From Granulicella mallensis (GTDB lineage Bacteria; Acidobacteriota; Terriglobia; Terriglobales; Acidobacteriaceae): a stretch of 64,000 bases of DNA. The DNA lies in assembly GCF_014203225.1 (NCBI RefSeq), contig NZ_JACHIO010000004.1, positions 124,001 through 188,000 on the forward strand, written 5' to 3'. Below the pieces are notes generated by a model. It saw nothing but the letters and a program-made list of their open reading frames with translations, had not been told where the DNA came from and did no database searches. The position numbers and the translations under genes were made by a program. How positions within the stretch are numbered: the stretch's first letter is position 1; each line of letters begins with the position of its first letter. Positions 61,083-64,000 of this stretch are shown piece after piece.

Positions 61083-63071
61083 GTGAAAAACCATCGTCTA
61101 TCCTTCTCGTCTGTGGCCAGCATACTGGGCATGGCTTGCGCTCTGGGGCTGAGCGGTTGCTCGGCGAACTTCGGGGATGTCTCCAACACCTCAGCGCAGA
61201 CCGCGGTGCACATTCAAGGCGTGGTTCATGGCGGCCAGCAGCCGATCAGCGGAGCGCATGTCTATATGTATGCCGCCAGCACGGCTGCTTATGGTGGTAA
61301 CGGCATCGCCCCCACCTCCGGGGTAACCGGCAATGCGTCGACCTCGCTGCTGACAGCAGCGACGGGAAATCCGGCGGACACGAACGGGAATTTCTACGTC
61401 ACTACGGACGCCTTTGGCAACTTCAGTATCAATGGGGCGTTCGCCTGCTCTTCCGGCCAGCAGGCCTATCTCTACTCCACCGGCGGTGATCCGCAGTTGA
61501 ATGGCGTAGGAGTGGCCGGGACGCCTAATCCCGCAGCCACTCTGCTGGCGGTAGTGGGCGACTGCACCGGCTCGGCCTTCCCTGGGGTCACATCCGTATC
61601 GATGAACGAGGTCACCACAGTCGCTGCCGCGTATGCGTTGGCGGGATTTGCCACCGACCCGCTGCACATCGGCGCGCCCAGCGCGGTGGCGGGCCATTCA
61701 CTCTCCGGCATTGGGTTGGCCAACGCCTTCGGTACCGGGTTGAATCTCGTGAACCAGACCAGCGGAGTTCCCAATGCAACCTTGCCTCTGAACATCACCG
61801 CCGTCGTTCCCGTGACTACGATCAACACCCTCGCGGACATGCTCGCCTCCTGCATCAACTCCAACGGCGTCAGCTCGTCGGGATGCAGCACGCTCTTCGC
61901 CAACACGACCTACGCCACGACGCCCACCGATACGGCCACGGCCGCCATCAACATCGCGCAGCACCCGGGAGCCAGCGTCTCCAACCTGCTCGCTCTGGCA
62001 ACCAATGCCAGTCCCTTCCAGCCCTTCGTTAGCGCTGCCAACGACTTGTCTCTCGCGATCAACTACACCGGCGGCGGCTTGAACCAGCCCGATGCGGTCG
62101 CAATCGACGGCGCAGGCAACGCCTGGGTGGCGAATGACATACAAAATGCCTCCGTGACCAAGATCTCCAGCGCCGGGGCATTCCTCTCCGGAGCTAACGG
62201 CTACACCGGCGGTGGACTGGACGCTCCCGATGGGATCACAATCGACGATTCGGGCAACGCCTGGGTGGCGAATTTCACATCGGGCACCGTGACCGAGCTC
62301 TCCAATGCCGGGGCAATCCTCTCCGGAACCAACGGATACTTTGGCGGTGGCCTGAACGAGCCCCTTGCGATCGCGATCGACGGCGCGGGCAACGCCTGGG
62401 CGACGAATTTAGTAGGTAGCTCCGTGACCAAACTCTCCAGCGCCGGGGTAGTCCTTTCCGGGCCCAGCGGCTACACTGGCGGCGGCCTGAGCGAGCCCTT
62501 TGGGCTTGCGATCGACGGCGCGGGCAACGCCTGGGCGGCGAATTTCGACGGTAGCTCCGTGACCAAGCTCTCCAATACCGGAGCTGCCCTCTCCGGAGCC
62601 AACGGCTATACCGGCGGCGGACTGAACGGGCCCTTTGGGATCGCGATCGACGGCGTGGGCAACGTCTGGACGGCGAATGGTTTTGGAAACTCCATGACCA
62701 AACTCTCCAACGCCGGGGTAGCCCTCTCCGGGCCCGGCGGCTATACCGGCGGCGGAATGGCCGAGCCCCTTGCGGTCGCGATCGATGGCGCGGGCGACAT
62801 CTGGGTGACGAATTTCGAAGCTAACTCCGTGGCCGAACTCTCCAATACCGGAGCAATCCTCTCCGGAGCCAACGGCTACACCAGCGGCGGCCTGAACGAG
62901 CCCAATGCGATCGCAATCGATGGCTCGGGCAACGCCTGGGTCAGTAATATCAACAATAGCTCCGTGACCGAGACGATCGGCATTGGTACCCCCGTGATTA
63001 CGCCCATCGCTGCCGGTCTGCCCGCTATCCCGACGACGGACGGAAGCAGCAACCTGGGCACACGTCCGTAG
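61083..63071 (+). CDS. Seven-bladed NHL-type propeller lipoprotein, paralog 4
   Basis: About 662 residues, the last of the array. Lipobox LGLSGC; the early domain (CSSGQQAYLYSTGG, short GDCTGSAFP) groups with paralog 1, while the middle domain (GHSLSGIGLANAFGT, ATLPLNITAVVPV, AQHPGASVSNLLAL) groups with paralog 3. Seven propeller repeats with PxxxAIDGAGNAWxxN cores are present, including a sixth with AGDIWVTN in place of AGNxW. The GTG at 61083 aligns with the other starts; an upstream in-frame GTG at 61068 lies in hairpin 2. Followed by a strong hairpin at 63145-63192. Confidence 0.85.
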   Translation: MKNHRLSFSSVASILGMACALGLSGCSANFGDVSNTSAQTAVHIQGVVHGGQQPISGAHVYMYAASTAAYGGNGIAPTSGVTGNASTSLLTAATGNPADTNGNFYVTTDAFGNFSINGAFACSSGQQAYLYSTGGDPQLNGVGVAGTPNPAATLLAVVGDCTGSAFPGVTSVSMNEVTTVAAAYALAGFATDPLHIGAPSAVAGHSLSGIGLANAFGTGLNLVNQTSGVPNATLPLNITAVVPVTTINTLADMLASCINSNGVSSSGCSTLFANTTYATTPTDTATAAINIAQHPGASVSNLLALATNASPFQPFVSAANDLSLAINYTGGGLNQPDAVAIDGAGNAWVANDIQNASVTKISSAGAFLSGANGYTGGGLDAPDGITIDDSGNAWVANFTSGTVTELSNAGAILSGTNGYFGGGLNEPLAIAIDGAGNAWATNLVGSSVTKLSSAGVVLSGPSGYTGGGLSEPFGLAIDGAGNAWAANFDGSSVTKLSNTGAALSGANGYTGGGLNGPFGIAIDGVGNVWTANGFGNSMTKLSNAGVALSGPGGYTGGGMAEPLAVAIDGAGDIWVTNFEANSVAELSNTGAILSGANGYTSGGLNEPNAIAIDGSGNAWVSNINNSSVTETIGIGTPVITPIAAGLPAIPTTDGSSNLGTRP

Positions 63072-63144
63072 CGTTTGCTCCGGAGTGAGGTCAGAGCAAG
63101 AAATCTTCTATAGCAGTTCTTATGAAGAGATCAGGCAATAGAGC

Positions 63145-63192
63145 GCTGCCACGCCATGCGCGGGAAGCCGAACCCGCGCATGGCGTGGCAGC
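63145..63192. terminator. 20-bp perfect hairpin between convergent genes
   Basis: The arm 63145-63164 pairs perfectly with 63173-63192 around an eight-base loop. The arms are GC-rich. It lies two bases after the stop of the minus-strand gene and about 75 bases after propeller gene 4, so it may terminate both transcripts. Confidence 0.75.
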
Positions 63193-63194
63193 AC

Positions 63195-63587
63195 TTAGGA
63201 CTTGTCTTTAAAGGTGAGTGTGATCGACGTATCCGTCGCGTCCGTGGGGACATAGACGAGGGGACCGCCTCCGTCATCTTCACTATCACTGATGACTTGA
63301 AATTGCGGTGAACTCAGGCCAACGGCCTGACCGGAGCCTACTTCCATATACCGCTCGTCGCTGTTATAGGTAAAGCAGAGGCCCATATCGCCTCCAGAGG
63401 TGGAGACGTCAGCGTCATAAGTAGAGCCGACATGGACCTGCTTTTCCGGCGACAACTGAAACGGACTGTGCGCCACTACACCGTCGAAGACAAGTATCAT
63501 GTCGTCAAAATTCGGGTCGCGATCTATCGTGATCGTGTTCCTGGCTTTGTTGATGATTAACGCGGTATTCGGATACGTCTTGCTCAT
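63195..63587 (-). CDS. Unrecognised small beta-rich protein
   Basis: A 130-residue protein with no signal peptide or membrane segment. It begins MSKTYPNTALIINKARNTITIDRDPNFDDMILVFDG and ends VYVPTDATDTSITLTFKDKS. Alternating hydrophobic residues suggest a beta-sheet fold; an acidic patch (SDSEDDGGG) lies near residue 100. One cysteine (GLCFTY) is present. The reading frame is uninterrupted, begins with ATG, and is bounded by a hairpin. It does not resemble its array neighbours and I cannot assign a family. Confidence 0.6.
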   Translation of the reverse strand: MSKTYPNTALIINKARNTITIDRDPNFDDMILVFDGVVAHSPFQLSPEKQVHVGSTYDADVSTSGGDMGLCFTYNSDERYMEVGSGQAVGLSSPQFQVISDSEDDGGGPLVYVPTDATDTSITLTFKDKS

Positions 63588-64000
63588 TTACGACTCCTTT
63601 CGATGTATCTGCTTTTTCCTCTAAAGCAAGCAGGAAGTTCTAGTGGGCATTGCTCTGTTTATTACCTACTGACTTTGATCGAAACGCCTGTCGCGCCCGA
63701 ACCGGCACGACAAACAGTCGTTCAAGCATTATTAGCCAAACTTAACTGTTTTGTCAGGACAGATTTTTGAGGTAGTGGGTCATGTTAGGTTCCCACAGGG
63801 CTTATGAGCTTAGGGCAAGAGTGGCTTTGCTCCAGGGTGAGGTCAAAGCGCGGTTTTGTTTTAAAGGGGCGGGACTTTGAGTTCCGCCGTTAGAGCATTT
63901 TCCCTGTAGGTGTAGAGCGGGGCCTCGATCTTTATGGGTGTTTTCCCCAATGAAAACGCCGCTGCACGCCCGTTTCCGGATTCCCAGCAACAGGGAAAAT
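63588..64000. other. Intergenic end of window with a degenerate hairpin
   Basis: No gene is supported in these 413 bases. GGCGGGAC and GTTCCGCC around TTTGA (63868-63888) resemble the GGCGGGAC-TGAA-GTCCCGCC hairpin inside the 256-bp element, with one wobble pair and a longer loop. The promoter of the small minus-strand gene is presumably near 63600-63700. Confidence 0.4.

Noticed and set aside
54574-62975. Regular ~126-bp repeats that could be taken for a CRISPR or satellite array
   Set aside because: The period matches ~42-residue coding repeats in frame, there are no conserved short repeats with unique spacers, and no cas genes are present.
53603-63071. Assembly duplication as an explanation for the four propeller genes
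   Set aside because: The copies differ throughout in sequence, linker lengths and intergenic content, so they are old duplicates, not an artefact.

Overview
The window looks like a chromosomal segment of an acidobacterium, probably class Terriglobia (Granulicella/Edaphobacter/Terriglobus type). I infer this from content only: four large TonB-dependent receptors with an N-terminal carboxypeptidase-regulatory-like domain, membrane-anchored regulators paired with them, two RND efflux operons, many secreted glycosidases and beta-propeller proteins, and intergenic DNA packed with small palindromes. No rRNA, tRNA, CRISPR array or prophage was seen.

Layout. 0-1 kb: a small zinc-ribbon-like protein, an IS1595-type transposase remnant and a palindrome cluster. 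1-7.7 kb: an adaptor-pump-outer membrane factor RND operon (minus strand) with a divergent TetR regulator. 8.1-13.5 kb: a minus-strand operon of FAD-linked oxidase, Tat-signal lactonase and TonB receptor. 13.7-18.9 kb: a TonB receptor with a divergent membrane regulator. 18.9-28.6 kb: an alpha-galactoside/glycan utilisation cluster (three glycosidases, TonB receptor, membrane regulator). 28.9-32.2 kb: a secreted propeller-lectin fusion and a HAF-repeat protein. 32.4-36.1 kb: a giant GH13-family protein. 36.4-44.8 kb: a second RND operon with a DUF190 gene at its head and, at its tail, a DUF4010 gene interrupted by one in-frame stop, plus a secreted protein. 45.0-49.9 kb: two response regulator/histidine kinase pairs. 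50.8-53.3 kb: a fourth TonB receptor. 53.6-63.1 kb: four tandem paralogous lipoproteins, each with exactly seven NHL-type repeats. 63.2-63.6 kb: an orphan small protein.

How the genes fit together. The first half is a nutrient-scavenging landscape in which receptors import oligosaccharides and adjacent secreted or periplasmic enzymes cleave or oxidise them; the regulators beside the receptors probably report substrate. The efflux operons each have an adjacent regulator (TetR; OmpR/kinase). The most distinctive part is the 9.5-kb lipoprotein array. Its four genes share a 5' leader that can form two hairpins, one with a compensatory base change; their starts are non-ATG codons at one homologous position; and segments of the proteins group in conflicting ways, which points to recombination between copies.

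The intergenic regions hold several repeat families: hairpins with a common C-TRAA-G centre and variable self-complementary stems; approximately 285-bp nested inverted-repeat elements; and one 256-bp MITE-like element with matching inverted ends and a TA duplication, for which an apparent empty site exists elsewhere in the window.
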